Below are positions 10,728-24,059 of a DNA stretch of 64,000 nt, one piece after another; positions within the stretch are counted from its first letter, which is position 1, and each line of letters starts with the position of its first letter. Source of the DNA: Mytilus galloprovincialis (Eukaryota; Mollusca; Bivalvia; Mytilida; Mytilidae); NCBI RefSeq assembly GCF_965363235.1, contig NC_134846.1:62361121-62425120 (forward strand), given 5' to 3'. A program made the translations under genes and the position numbers. The notes under the pieces are model-generated. The model was not told where the DNA came from. It did not search any database and saw only the letters and a list, made by a program, of their open reading frames with translations.

Positions 10728-13700
10728 ATGAGCATTCCGAGGCTAGTATTCGTTCTGGTATCTTTATCATATTACATAGCAGGTATGTATTAAAGCACTT
10801 GTATTATATTTTTCTCGATTTAATATCACAATCTTACTTTCCTGAGGTTCATTTTATCTTTAATTCATTTATTTATTCATACGCACAATTATACCCCAAT
10901 GGATTTGATGGAATACATAAAATTATCAAGAATAAAATAATTCATTAAACATCACAGGAATAGTAACAGACTCGGTAGCAGATATAATATTATATGCATA
11001 TCATGCAGTTGTTGAATCCACTCTCCTCATTGACCATTGATTTAAAAAGGAAATTTATATAAATAGAAAAAACATTGTTCAACATACATTTTGTACTAGT
11101 ATATCATAAACATTAGTCTTTGATCGGATATGTTAAGAAATTGTTTGAAAACGTGGATATGAAGAAGACGATTTTTTCTACTGTCTACTTTATCTCATAA
11201 TGCAAACTAAGAAATAAGAGGAGATATGTAGTTATTTGTGATAACATCGACCCTCGGGGATTGTGTTAATATATACAGAGACAGGTCGTCTTTACACCTT
11301 ACAGGTCATATATATAATTTGTCTTTTAACATTAAATGCAGCGTTGACAGTAAAAATATCAATATCTTAACCAAACCAGGAAGGCTAATACATTGTTAAG
11401 AGAATAAAAGGTTTTAATATTACATAATCAAAGTATATAATATAACTTTTAACATTTTGTGAACCGTTAGATGTGTATTATGGTTACCATACTAAAATAT
11501 AACATGTACATGTATAAAGAGAACGTCTGAATATTTCAAAAGTATTGAGGTTCATATTGGAGGATGGTAATAGGCTTGATTTTGGAATAAAAGTGGGTCA
11601 CTGGATTGTAAATATTGTACCAAAGAATATATGTATCCAATAACATTGAATTCAGATACATTTTAGCTTTATTCTACTTAATAAATACCCCAAAAGACAA
11701 TGAACGAATTGTAAAAGATCATGTTTTAAATGTCCAAAATTCTAACCCTTTTTCATATAAGAAAAGTTAATAAATACATCACATTTCGTGCTGTTCTGGA
11801 TTTACCTTTATTAGGGACGCCCGGACCTGAATATTTTAAAACAAGGTATGTTTAAATACGCCGCAGTAATACATCCATATATAGATGTAGGAAGATGAAG
11901 TATGAGTGCCAATAAGACAACTCTCCATCAAAGTCACAATTTTTAAAAAGTAAACCATTATAGGTCAAAGTACGACCTTCAACACTGCGCTTTGGCACAC
12001 ACTGAACAGCAAGCTATAAAGGGCCCCAAAATGACAAGTGTAAAATGTTTTAATCTGAAATAAAATTCAGTGCATCCATATGTATATACTCTCGATTAGA
12101 ACGGCAATTATTTATTTTGAAACAATTTGAATTTATACTACATGTATTTACAATTATATAACAGTATAATTTATATTTGGGTTGATAACAAAATAGACCC
12201 ACAAGCATCCGTTAAGTTAATTTGAAGAAAATAAACAGTGAACTGATACTTTGATCTAACCAGGATGTTCTAAGACCTAAAAAGCTATATAACATACACG
12301 TGACAGTTTAATGACTTGAATATGCATGAGCGTGAACATATTATACGTCCGGTGACACATTTGATAAAAAAAAAATTATAAAAACTTGCGATAAAAGATA
12401 TCTTAATTCATGTACATTTTAAAATTACCTTCATGTGAATTCGAGATTTGCGATACATTTTTTGATGCATACTAAAGATAAGTCAAATTACATATTTGCA
12501 GTTTTTGTCATCTCTATGTATTATTTGAAAAATAAACGTTCATGTGAAGAAAAAAAATAGTGATGTTAGAACCTCAAGTACAAACATAAAGCTGTGGTAT
12601 TGTGACTATTGGTAAACACTTAAAAAGAAAATGTTGGTGAAGCGAACATGTCTCAAAATATGCATGCATTTAAAAACATTGTTCTAAATTTGAGTTTAAG
12701 GCACATATAAGATATTGGCCGTACAACTTTAATGAAAGTCCTCTCCATTTTAATTTGATTTTCTAATCTTATTGTTTTCGCTCTTGTAGCCTCCTTGAAT
12801 TATAAAAAAGTAATTATTGAAACTATAAATCTGCAATATCGTCTTTTTATCATTCCTTTACCTTCCTTTTTTTTTATCTCAAAAAAGATGTTTATCCTCT
12901 GTATGAACAATATATTTATTTCCTTTTTTAGAATCCACAGAATACAAGAGAGTATGTTACTACACTAATTGGTCGCAGTACAGACTTGGCAATGGGAAGT
13001 TCCTCCCCAGCGATATAGATCCTTTCTTGTGTACACATATTATCTATGCATTTGGCAAACTCAATGGCAACTTGATACAGAAACTAGAGTACAATGATTA
13101 TGAACTGTAAGATTTAGTTAACATCATTTAACTAATGAGTTTGATTGATCTTTTTTCAAGGGAAAAAGTATAGACTGGTATTAATTTGTTGGTGAATATC
13201 AAATACAGATTGAATATGTCGCTGAAACATACAAGACGGTGTTAAAAGTACAGGAATTGTCATCGAAATCATCCATACTTTAAAACTCAAATATTCGGAT
13301 TTATAGATAAATTCAAAATTGAAACAATCCGTTTAATTTGGTAAACTACTGTGTTTATAAATTTATTTTGTTCAATATAAGATTCAAATGTGTTTTTCAA
13401 AGAAATGAATAAAGTTCCCTTAAGTAACCTCGAAATAGGATATTAAGATTATGAAATAAAGCGGAAGAAATCATTTGTATTTTAAAATTTCTATATCTAT
13501 GACAGGTATTCTCAGCTAAATGATTTGAAACGACAAAATCCATCATTAAAAACATTACTAGCCCTAGGTGGATGGACCGCTGGCAGTGTAGTGTATTCTC
13601 AGATGGTCAGCACCCAAGATTCAAGGGCAGAATTTATAAGTTCAGCCATACAGTACCTGAGAAAATATAATTTCGATGGATTAGATATAGACTGGGAGTA

Positions 13701-16700
13701 TCCGGCAAACAGAGGTGGTCAACCGCAAGACAAAGTCAACTTTGGATTACTAGTTAAGGTATATCTATTTTCATGTACGTAGTGGATTGTATAAAGTTTC
13801 AATACAAAAATGAAAATTAAATGCACAGAATATACTTCTTGATACACGTTGAGCCACCTTATTTGTGTACTTGTGCACTAACCGTTATTTTTGTAATATT
13901 GAGTCTCATTAACGCTTCCTCACTTTCTGAGTCGTGTTCATATTTGTTCGTAATTATTATTTTAGATTATATATGTTATTAATCATTACTTGACAGGAAA
14001 TTAAAGAAGCTTTCGATGCAGAGTCACAGACCTCTGGATTAGTGTGTCTCCTTCTGACTGCTGCAGTGGCTGCGGGAAAATACACTGTCGATACCGCCTA
14101 TGATATCCCCACAATGGCACAGTAAGCTTTATATACATACATGTATATCATTTTAGTATCACGATTACCAAGATTAAGTATAAACACTAGACCACAGATA
14201 TTGTGTGTTGAGATCCCAATACGTTTCGCTTGATTTTGTGTGGACTTCTTTCTGTTATTTTGTTTTCTTTATATGCGTTTTGCCAAATTGTTTCCTTGCA
14301 TTCAGTACAATGTATTCATTAAAAAAGGAGGAAAGATACCAGAGGGACATTCAAACTCATAGATCGAAAATAAACTGACAACGCCATGGATAAAAAAGCA
14401 AAAGAAAAGACACAACATAGAAAGCTAAAGACTAAGCAACACGAACTCCACTAATAACGTGGTGTGATCAGGTGCTCAGTAAGGGTATGCGGATCAAATT
14501 GTGTTCAGAACATTAGTTTTCTATGTTGTGGTATATCTTATTATGTTGAGGACTAATTCAATTCTACATTCTATTCAATACTATCAGATTATTACATGGC
14601 ATTTTTCATATCGCATGTATTATCAGCCCTAGATTCAATATCAGCCCATGAGCCGCATGTCTCGAGGGCTGATATTGACCGAGGGCTGATAATACAAGCG
14701 ATATGAAAATTGACATGTCATGATCTTTTTATCATATGCTTCAACAATGGAGAAAAATTCAGAATAACAGATTCATATATTGATCCTTTTACGTGGTTCC
14801 CAAAAAGAAGTTCAAAGAGGGAAAGTTCACGCACGTTGGACCACTTTAGTACATTCGATATGAAATCTTTCTATCCTATATATAATGAATCAACAGAGAA
14901 GAAAACATTTTAATATGGAAGTATCGACAAAAATTCAACAATGAAGATAATGAACAGTTTGGAAAAGTAAACTTTTTTTAAAGTAATTTTCTAAATTGTT
15001 TGAAGCTTTACAAAAAATGCATATATATGATAATTTGTTTGGGTTTTTTTTCCCCTGTTTTTTTTTATTATTATTATTTTACAGAATATACTTTCCAGTA
15101 TCCAAATAATTGTTTTGTACACTACTTTGTAATGTTTTTCATTGAAAACGTAACATTTAGGTGTATTTTCCGGAATTTGCCGAGTATCACCGGAATGCCA
15201 TGCGATAACGTTACGGAAAGGCATGTGATAACAACAGAAGAATGAGATAAACTTTTCATATCAGCCCGCTAAGCACCAATTCGAAAAATATGGGATTTAC
15301 GTTAATTTAATGCTATTATCATACAGTAAAAATCATATGTTATTTAGTCTAAGTATATGATAATTATCAATATCATGTTGCATGTTTACTATGTTTATTT
15401 ATTTTTATAGGTACATGGATTTTATCAACATTATGTCTTATGACCTTCATGGATCCTGGCAATCTACTACGGGACATAACAGCCCTTTATTTCCTAAGTC
15501 TGATGAGTACGGCGATCAGAGATATTTAAACATTGTAAGCTAAATTATATCCGGAAAGATTGGATTCATTAAGATGTCAATATATTCAATACATTTTTTT
15601 ATTTTATTTTTACAGATCTTCTTATATTTTACATCAAGTTTAACTTCACGATAACCATTTATATCCTGATTTGTACATGTGTCACTTTTCTGCATGCTAA
15701 TTTTCAACTACTGCATAAAGTCTTGAAATGACACATGATCTGGAAGCCAGCTTATAAATACCAAAAAAATAGCAATCTGGTTTTGAGAAAATATTTTATA
15801 AGCGTACTACCAAAACAAAATATACGTAGCACATCTACCCTAAACCTGTAATGCAAACTCGTGCATAAGTAAATTTGGGCTCAATATTGTTAACCATATT
15901 TCTCATTCAGAAAAGTTTACAAGCTACTACATAAATTAAATTAGATACCCATGCAGCAGCAGTAAGAAGAACATATGTTTCAGAAAAGTAAACATTTGCC
16001 GTTTAAACAGCCGGTTCTAATTCCGAATAAATGAGGAGAGAAGTAATTTTTCTTCTAATTGGCGCAAACGTATGTTTTATTTTTGGCGCAAATGATACCA
16101 TGTAATTTTAAAACATGTGGCACAAACGTAGCATTGGAGAAAAAAAGTTGTGGCGCAAAAGGACGCATTTTTGGCGCAAACGGATCTCTCCCAAATTGGT
16201 CGGGTAACACTAAACAGTTGGATTATAAATAAGAGTTACAGATTATGTAAAACTTTGTCACCACGTATTGTAACAACTCGAATGGTTTTCCATGGTATAA
16301 ACTAGTGATTTTTGTCAAAGACTTGAATATGATCCAACACATTCCAGATCAAAAACTTGGTTGAGTAAGAATCTGCTTATCTGGTACAGAGAGGACTATA
16401 ACAATTGAACAAATAATTCAGTTTAATTTTTATGGTTTCAGGATTACGTGGCAAAGTACTGGAATTCATCAGGAGTACCGAAAGAAAAATTAATTATTGG
16501 TTTAGCTACGTATGGACGAACATTTACATTATCTGGTAGTCAGACAGGTATCGGAGCGGCGGCTAGCGGGCCTGGTAGAAAAGGGCAATATACCAGAGAA
16601 GCTGGTGTCATGTCGTATTATGAGGTATTTCATTTTATACTTTTTTCATTATCTTTATTTCTTGCAAAAACATTCGTAAATTTTGTTAGAACAGGTTTAA

Positions 16701-19700
16701 TTGTTCCAATTAGAACGTGAAGTTTGTTTTTTTTTCTTCTGAAAAGAGCACGCACCATTGTGTTAACCACTAACAAAAACATCAATAAATCAATAAGTCC
16801 AGAAACAAATCTGATTTTCAGCACCGCCATATTTTAAGCACATGTTACAAAGACAAATCTACACCAAAATTCTCCTTGCAGCTTTTGCCAGTCTTTATTC
16901 TATTTTATTTTAATTTAGAGAATTCTTTCGTCTAGAGTTAAAAATCTTCCAATTCCAATCAACAATAATAACAAAAATTACAATGTAACTATAACTCATA
17001 GAACTTATTATTGTAACAGATATGTGCTCTTCAAGAAAGTGGTAAAGGCCAGACAGTGTACGACAGTGAACAGATGGTTCCATATTATACTGACGGTTCA
17101 TTGTGGGTTGGTTTCGACGACGAAGTTAGTCTTGCAATTAAAGTAAGCATTCAGTTTGACTAATTATTCTTTTATGAAAACTTTATGAAAGTATGAAATC
17201 AGTAGTAGCAAAATATTTAAAAACAAACGCAGGGTAACGCCTATATTGTCATTTCCTTGTCAAATTCAGCTGTTAAAACATTTTTTTATTCAACTGAATG
17301 TATGGTGCACAACTTTTTAAACAGCAAATAGACGACGTGATATTGCTTGGCTAGAATATGTTCATTTTTCAGTGTAGAGAAATTGGTTGTAGACATTTCA
17401 TTATACACAAAAAAAATTATCATAAAATGGAACGTGTTTTGTTAAGTCCGCAATAAAGTCAACTACGACATGAAAGTTAAATATACATGTACCAATACCA
17501 ATATACATAATAGAGAGAAAAAAAAATAGCATGCCTTTTGTTAGAAGCCTCTAATAAGAACGTGCTATGCATCTGCCAAGCTCTATGATAGATTCTAGAC
17601 AAGTTTGGAGAACATTTATCAAAAGGCTTTAGCTGACATTCATATTCTAATGAAATGCAAAACAAAAAGAAACTTTGATTTAAAATTTAGTACAGTGAAT
17701 AATCAAGTCTGATATGTTTGCCGTTTATTTGTAAATTTATAGTTCATACAGTTTGAATCTTGATATAATAAATCTATGGAGAGACGAACATACTGAATAA
17801 CAGATATCGACCAATGCTACTAGTTCCTGTTATGGTAAATAAGCATAGAAATTAATTGTAGCAAGCGCACTGTTTTGTGTTTTATTTCATGGTGAACATC
17901 AAATCTGCAGATTTATTCAAAATATTTCTATTGTTTATACAGATTGAATGGTTGGTGTCAGAGGGATATGGTGGTGCCATGGTGTGGGCTCTACCTCTTG
18001 ATGATTTCAGGCAAACATGTTCTAAAAGTAATCGTAAATTCCCTCTTCTAAATACAATTAAGGATGGACTTATTATTGCGGAGAATGGTGGGACGCTTAC
18101 AACTCCTGCACTCCCAACTGGAATGTTTACTGCAGTGCCGACAACATCAGGTCCAACGAAACAGGGAGGGTCTAGTTCAACAACGCAGGGAGGATCTGGT
18201 TCAACGACACAGGGAGGAACAAGTTCAGGTACGTCGTACAACAAAATGAACAAAAAAGGATAACAATTAATAGTTGTACAGAGCGCAAAATAATGACAAT
18301 TGTTAAAATGAATCTTTTGACACCATCATTCTGAAATGATCTAAAAATGCTTATCAATATCCTATACATATTTCATAAAAAGACTTCTACACAATTATTA
18401 TATTGAGAATCCTACTTAATAATAAAAAATGACTCTTTTTCATTCATTCTTTCATTATTTTTTTTAAATAGAATGAGCAACATTAAATCGAAAAAAATAA
18501 AGCACTCGAAATTTTTTCCAACATTTCTTAGTAAAGAAATTTAGTTGAAATATGGCAAAAAATTGACTTATATTTGTATCTTTTTATATTGCCATCTTAA
18601 AATACGAACATTCTAAGAGATGGATATAATTATTATAAAAGAATCATGGATACCCCATGTCTCCGACACACTCATAAAAATTTCAAAGAATCCAGATATA
18701 TAACTTCAATCCACTTAATACAACCTCCTATTTATGGTAGAAATATTTTACATTCGTGGCAATTGGCTGCTGTCTGCTCTTTCTTCGGGTTAATGTCTCA
18801 GGCTTTGACAAATTTTCTGTTCCTAGTCTTTTTTCTACATGCGACATATGCATAGAAGTTACAAATGTTAGCATCTTCAAGCGACTCTTGTTACAGTATG
18901 ATAAATATTATCAGGTTAACTATTTAAAGGTACGAGCTTGTAAGTTGTCAGGCAAATGGTTTTTTATCATATTGAACCAGATCGAACTTTTAATTGACAC
19001 AAGCCTATTAACTCTTTCAAATCATTTCTGCTACAGCCTTATGGAAAAATAGACTTATCTTAATTTTAAAACATTTTACAGGCTTCCAATGTTCAGACAA
19101 AATCAGTGGACTCTATGCTGATCCAGAAGATTGTTCCAAATTTTATAATTGTGAAGGAGGAGTAGCTTTCCACATGAACTGTCCAACAAATTTACTGTAT
19201 AACTCAAATAGAAAATACTGTGATTATCCCAGTAACGTAGTCTGTATCATACAAACCGATACATCAACTGAGGCAATATCGACATTTCCTCCAACTTCAT
19301 CGTCTGTTTCACCAATAGTTACGTCCAGCTTTTATACATCGACGATTTCGTCTGATTCAACAACTTCGTCGTCATTTCCATCGACGTCTAGTATTCAAAA
19401 ATCGCCTTCGACTAGTTCGACTAGTTCATTAGCTCCATCTCCATCCATTTCATCAACCCAAAGTTCAACCGTCACTTCCACATCCATATCTCAAACCTCA
19501 AGTCAAGATACAATGTCTTCATCAAGGACGCCTGGTACTTCAACAACCCCAACAGTCGATCTATCTCCTACAGGTAATTCAGATAATAACTTTTTTGTAT
19601 TTTTACACCAGTTCCTCTATAAGGTAAAACAAAAAATATGCTTAACGTTTCTCTAATATCAACAAATGTTAAGTACATCATATCAGATTTTTAATCGATA

Positions 19701-21085
19701 GCCAATTTTATACTCTAGAAACCCTCGTACGATGTTAAAGGTTTCAACTTTAAATAAGGCTACGTTTCATTCCATGATAAAATAATGACTTTTACTTTTG
19801 TTAGGAAATATAGATGTTTATATTCAATTTGTGATCTCTAATTTCTTCTTGCAGCATTCTGTGCGTCTAAATCTATCGGTTATTATCCAGTTCCTGCTGA
19901 TTGTAGCAAGTATTATCGCTGTTACCCCGGAGGCGCAGTACAAGGATCATGCCAACAAGGACTTTATTGGAATACTAACATCAACATATGTGATTGGCCA
20001 AGAAATGTTGATTGTGGTAGACAGACAACTTCTGCAAAAAGTACAATGTCAACAACACAGGAGCCTTTACCCACAAGTACCCTCAAGTTTTCAACAATAA
20101 CAACAACAACCAAACCTCCAACAAGTATCATCATGTCTTCAATAACATCATCAGATTTAACTTCTACTACACAATATATATCAGTATCACGTACAAGTGT
20201 GAGTACGCCTGTCACAAAATCCAGTATCAGTACTATAACAACTCCGAAATCAACTACTGAATCTCCATCAATATTTCCAACGCAGACGACAATACATTCT
20301 TCGACAACGTCACAACCATTAGTTACAACGACGTCACATCAAACAGTACCTTTAGGTATGTACAACCAAGTCTTAAGATTGTGAAAAGTTAAATTATTAA
20401 TACACTTTGAATACAACGTTAAAAGAATATTATACAAAAAAAATCAAACAAAATTTTGCGTGGATTATTTTTTTCTTCAATACAAAAAGATAGATGATAT
20501 GGTCTGATATCCAATGAGACAATTGCTCACCAGAGACCACATGACGTAGGTATAAGAAAACATAGGTCACCGTATGACCTTCAAGAATGAGCAAAACCAA
20601 AACCACAATAAATGTAAATTAATTTTAAAATTACAAATGTATATCTATTGAAGAATATTTTGTACGAGCTTATATATTATGCAATCTTTACACTAAAAAA
20701 TATACTAATATGTTTTTTTTATACAAAAAAATGATTTTAACAAAACAAAACAGACACCACTATAACATAAAAAAATAAATTGACAGAAACAACATGTATA
20801 TCATTTTATTATAATTTGCATTTTGTATCAGTCAGTATCATATCAGATTGTATTTATGAATATTGTTGATAATGACATAAAGCACTTGTAGTTTTTATTT
20901 TTTTATTATTTTTAGATTTCTGTGTTGGGAAGGCTCTTGGGAATTATCCACATCCACAAGATTGTTTAAAATATATAACATGTGTAGGGATTACAAAATA
21001 TATACGTAGCTGTCCTCCGCCATTGTGGTGGAATACTGAAACAGGGAATTGTGATTGGAAAAAAAATGTTGATTGTGACGAATAG
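10728..21085 (+). CDS. Secreted GH18 chitinase with three CBM14 chitin-binding modules
   Basis: Eleven coding exons: 10728-10782, 12932-13106, 13506-13758, 13997-14121, 15411-15534, 16442-16624, 17020-17142, 17943-18228, 19082-19573, 19855-20355, 20916-21085. All introns are GT-AG, and the phases close to 2487 nt (828 residues). Residues 1-18 form a signal peptide. The GH18 domain spans about 23-390, with LALGGW at 95-100, DGLDIDWE at 134-141 (catalytic acid E141), MSYDLHGSW in exon 5, ATYGRTFTL in exon 6 and GGAMVWALPLDDF in exon 8. Every key catalytic segment is present, so it should hydrolyse chitin outside the cell. A Gly/Ser/Thr linker leads to three six-cysteine CBM14 modules (C445-C496, C608-C659, C775-C826) separated by mucin-like Ser/Thr linkers, probably O-glycosylated. 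Bivalve homologues act in digestion, immunity and shell or ligament remodelling; which applies here is unknown. Confidence 0.95.
11885..12045 (+). repeat. Mytilid interspersed repeat 'Y' in chitinase intron 1
   Basis: It contains TGCCAATAAGACAACTCTCC, CATTATAGGTCAAAGTACG and AGCTATAAAGGGCCCC. Related copies lie at about 20491-20610, 26625-26710 and 30021-30175, with an opposite-strand copy at 32400-32560. It is short, dispersed and non-coding, as expected of a SINE-like or MITE-like family. I could not define its ends. Confidence 0.65.
14328..14500 (+). repeat. Mytilid interspersed repeat 'Z' in chitinase intron 4
   Basis: It begins GGAGGAAAGATACCAGAGGG and continues with AAATAAACTGACAACGCCAT and GACACAACATAGAAA. 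A longer copy in reverse orientation lies at 21485-21778, just downstream of the gene. Confidence 0.65.
14610..14708. repeat. Hairpin-forming inverted repeat in chitinase intron 4
   Basis: TTTTTCATATCGC followed by GTATTATCAGCCC pairs with GGGCTGATAATAC followed by GCGATATGAAAAT. The arms are about 45 nt around a short GC-containing loop (near ATGAGCCGCATG). TTTTCATATCAGCCC occurs again at about 15256-15270, so the hairpin may be one end of an element of about 660 bp reaching there. It resembles the intronic hairpin at 41066-41161 in design. Confidence 0.6.
16035..16196. repeat. Cluster of GGCGCAAA motifs in chitinase intron 5
   Basis: GGCGCAAA occurs four times (near 16062, 16086, 16153 and 16173), plus one GGCACAAA variant near 16120. 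The flanks carry GAGGAGAGAAG and the near-inverted ATCTCTCCC. It may be a small degenerate MITE; function unknown. Confidence 0.4.
20491..20610 (+). repeat. Degenerate copy of repeat 'Y' in chitinase intron 10
   Basis: It contains ATCCAATGAGACAATTGCTC, CATAGGTCACCGTATGACC and AATGAGCAAAACC, the diagnostic phrases of the family. Confidence 0.6.
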
Positions 21086-21366
21086 TGCTGTTTTAATTGT
21101 GCGAACCAATATTGATTTGTGGTAGAAACTCAAGTCCTCAATTGGTAAACATGGGCCTAGTCAAACTGAAATCCTTATTATGGTGTTACTGCCATTCAAT
21201 TTGATGAACACACTACATTATAAGATATAGATCATTTGTTTGCTGGTGTTTGAAAATTAATTTTAAGGATTTTACTTCATTTTTACATATTGCTTTGTAA
21301 CTTATTAATGTTGCTGTATTGTTATTTATTTATATAAATGTTGGTTGATCTCTTGTTTAATAGTGC

Positions 21367-21372
21367 AATAAA
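21367..21372 (+). terminator. AATAAA polyadenylation signal of the chitinase gene
   Basis: It lies 282 nt after the TAG stop at 21083-21085 and is the first AATAAA downstream. This implies a 3' UTR of about 300 nt. Confidence 0.65.
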
Positions 21373-21484
21373 AATTTACGGGTATTTTAAATCTAGTCTT
21401 ATTTTTTTATCTGATAATAACAAATTCAAAGAGTAGGCGGCCAGTTTGAGGTTTTTACGCTATAAGTATTTAATGTTGTTGGTT

Positions 21485-21778
21485 TTTTCCTGAATGAACT
21501 GGTATCGAGCATCCATGATGGATCTTTCCCCAGAGTCATATGGCGTTTGCTCTTCAAATGGTGTGTCTTTAATTTTTACGGGTGACACATGTGGTGCAGG
21601 ATCTGCTTATCCTTCCGAAGCACCTGCGATCACCCCCAGTTTTTGGTGGGGTTCGTGTTGCTTAGTCTTCAGTTTCCTATGTTGTGTCTTGTTTACTATA
21701 ATTTTTAAGCTATGGCGTTGTCAGTTTATTTTCAATCTATGAGTTTGACTGTCCCTCTGGTATCTTTCGCCCCTCTTT
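21485..21778 (-). repeat. Repeat 'Z', opposite orientation, carrying an 82-codon open frame
   Basis: The reverse complement of the 14.3-kb copy, ending GTCCCTCTGGTATCTTTCGC. On the + strand it stays open for 82 codons (21494-21742) with GAGSAYPSEAP and PSFWWGSCCLVFSF. I recall the same hydrophobic peptide recurring wherever this repeat occurs, so I treat it as an open repeat, not a host gene. Confidence 0.65.
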
Positions 21779-21779
21779 T

Positions 21780-22615
21780 ATATAGATATCCATTTATTTA
21801 TCATTTTATTAGTAGTACATCGTTAATGCTATTATTAGTCACAGCTATATTAATCATTTTCATAGTAAAATATTAGTTTTCTTGTAAGTAGTCAATTTTT
21901 TTAAAAAATCCAAATATTGATATAAATCAGCTTTGACGTTTGTTTGTCTTGTCATTTTAAATCTTGATTGACAGTCGATCTGTCAAATTAAGAAACTGAT
22001 TTATTATTTGATCAATTGCACATATATTTTTCTTTGCAAACGTGTATTCTTAGAATAAGGTCTGATTTCTAATTAGAAATCATTAAGCATGTATCTAAAA
22101 AAATAATTAATCGCTCATATCTGATTTGATTGATTTGATTTATCAAAATGACAAGAATAAATGCATATCATAATAAACTTCCCAGTATACCGTGGCAATA
22201 TTTTAAATTCCATTTCTAGAGAATTTGTGTAATCTTTTCGCGTCATTGTAGGCAAGTTCCAACGCTCCTTAACATCTCTTTTGGTCTTTCTTCTCCGTCT
22301 TTTCGATGAATGATAACATTCGAAACGTTATCCTGATTAAAAATCCAGTGCTAACATTACGTTTTAACGTCCCTTTGGTATCTTTCGCCTCTCTTATATT
22401 ATCGGATGATCCTAAGTCTTCATTCGTTATAAATGTTGTGGACTTCTTTTCAAAAATAATCAGTGGAATATTTCACTTAAGTCCCTCATCGTTAAAAAAC
22501 GGTCAGTGAAAATTAGTACAATATGTCAAAATTTGTTTAACAATAAACTGATCAACGAAATATAAAATATCTATAAAGTTAATACTGAAAACTGAAGAAA
22601 CCTTTTGATCCTCAC
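21780..22615. other. AT-rich intergenic DNA with a fragment of repeat 'Z'
   Basis: Near 22370-22400 the phrase CCCTTTGGTATCTTTCGCC repeats the end of 'Z'. I see no gene in the rest. Confidence 0.4.
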
Positions 22616-22620
22616 AAAAT

Positions 22621-23010
22621 TTAATCCTGGTATCTATGATGAGTTTATTTACAATAACTAGGTCGATGCAACTGCTGGTGGAGTTTTAATTCCCCGAGGG
22701 TATCACCAGCCCAGTAGTTAGCACTTCTGTGCTGACATGAATTGTCATTGATATGGTCATATTTATAAATTAACTGTTTACAAAACTTTTGAATTTTTGA
22801 AATAATAAGGCTTTTCTATCTCAGGAATAGATTACATAAGCTGTATTTGGCAAAACTTTTAGGAGTTTTGGTCCTAGATGCTCTTCAAATTCGTACTTTG
22901 TGTGGACTTTTTAACTTTTTAAGAATTCGAGCGTCAGTGATGAGTCTTATGAAGACGAAACTCGCGCCTGGCTTAAATACAAAATTTAATCCTGGTATCT
23001 ATGATGAGTT
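22621..23010 (+). repeat. Interspersed repeat 'X', opposite orientation to the 1.5-kb copy
   Basis: TTAATCCTGGTATCTATGAT occurs at 22621 and 22985 (364 bp apart) and brackets a body with GGTCGATGCAACTGCTGGTG, CCCCGAGGGTATCACCAGCC and GATGAGTCTTATGAAGACG. The organisation is the same as at 1521-1905: one body between two copies of its end. A partial end copy with GACGAAACGCGAGTCTAGCG lies at 23205-23325. Confidence 0.7.
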
Positions 23011-23689
23011 TATTAACAATCGACATCCGACAATTAGAAGAAGAAAAAACACAGGACAGTAACCAAAAAAAAAAAACTATGTCACTCATTTTTCACTTAA
23101 TCATACATATAGTTTTTGTGTATTTATGTATTATCACCTGTTTACCACACAAAAAAAGTTATAAAAATAAAAAGTACATTAACAAATGGCAAAATCACAA
23201 GCTCAAGCCGATCAAACTTTGGCTTTATAACTGTTTTCATCTGAACTCACTGATAAACCTTAATATGTAGACGAAACGCGAGTCTAGCGTATTAAATTAT
23301 AAGCCTGGTAATTATGATAACTATTTTAGAACTGAAAAATGTTCAAATTAGGAAATCGGAGATCGCTTAAACAAGTTACTCATCTTCCGAGACTGAGTTT
23401 TTACCATTGCATTCCTATTGGATTAGAAATGCATAAAAAAGAATGTGTTCGTGACATTTTTAATCCAGACAGTCTATCAGGGCAAATGTAAAATCTGTTT
23501 AAATTAAAACACACACACGATAAAACCTAAACATATGCAAACGAGTCGGTTTAGGATATAAAAGATGAAGAAAATATCAAAACCGCAACAAAAGTTGAAA
23601 CAATTCAAAAACCCAACTGGTGAAAAGATAGACTCCGATGATCCAGAATTGTAAACAAATCGTGTTTTATTAGTGCACCTATCATAATG

Positions 23690-24030
23690 ATTATTGTGAG
23701 TAACATTCTAGTGATAATTCTTACTTGGTGATGTAAAAACAAAGAAAGGTGAGGAAAATCCGCGAGTTGAACTTCGGTGCAGCCGAATTTGTAAGCAGTT
23801 CCTGTTTTGATAGTCGGACCCGTCATAAGGTTCATTGTTAGGAACATTCCAGTGATAAATCTCACTTGCTGATGTTAATACAAAGAAAGGATAGGAAAAC
23901 GGGGGATGAATTTCGTTGATTCAAAAGTGTAAACAGTTCCTGTTTCATTGGTCAGGCCCGTCGTAAGGTTCGTTGCAATTAACATTCTAGTAATAAATCT
24001 CACTTGATTATGTAAATCGACAAAAAGGAG
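23690..24030. repeat. Tandem repeat of about 140 bp, three units
   Basis: AACATTCTAGTGATAA or close variants start at 23702, 23843 and 23981. Each is followed by TCTCACTTG(G/C)TGATGT, and the first two also by AAACAAAGAAAGG or TACAAAGAAAGG. No coding potential. Confidence 0.65.
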
Positions 24031-24059
24031 AGCGGTGTTATTTCTCCGAAAACGGAAGT

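Noticed and set aside
21494-21742. 82-codon frame with GAGSAYPSEAP and PSFWWGSCCLVFSF
   Set aside because: It coincides with interspersed repeat 'Z', whose other copy lies in a chitinase intron; it is an open repeat rather than a gene.
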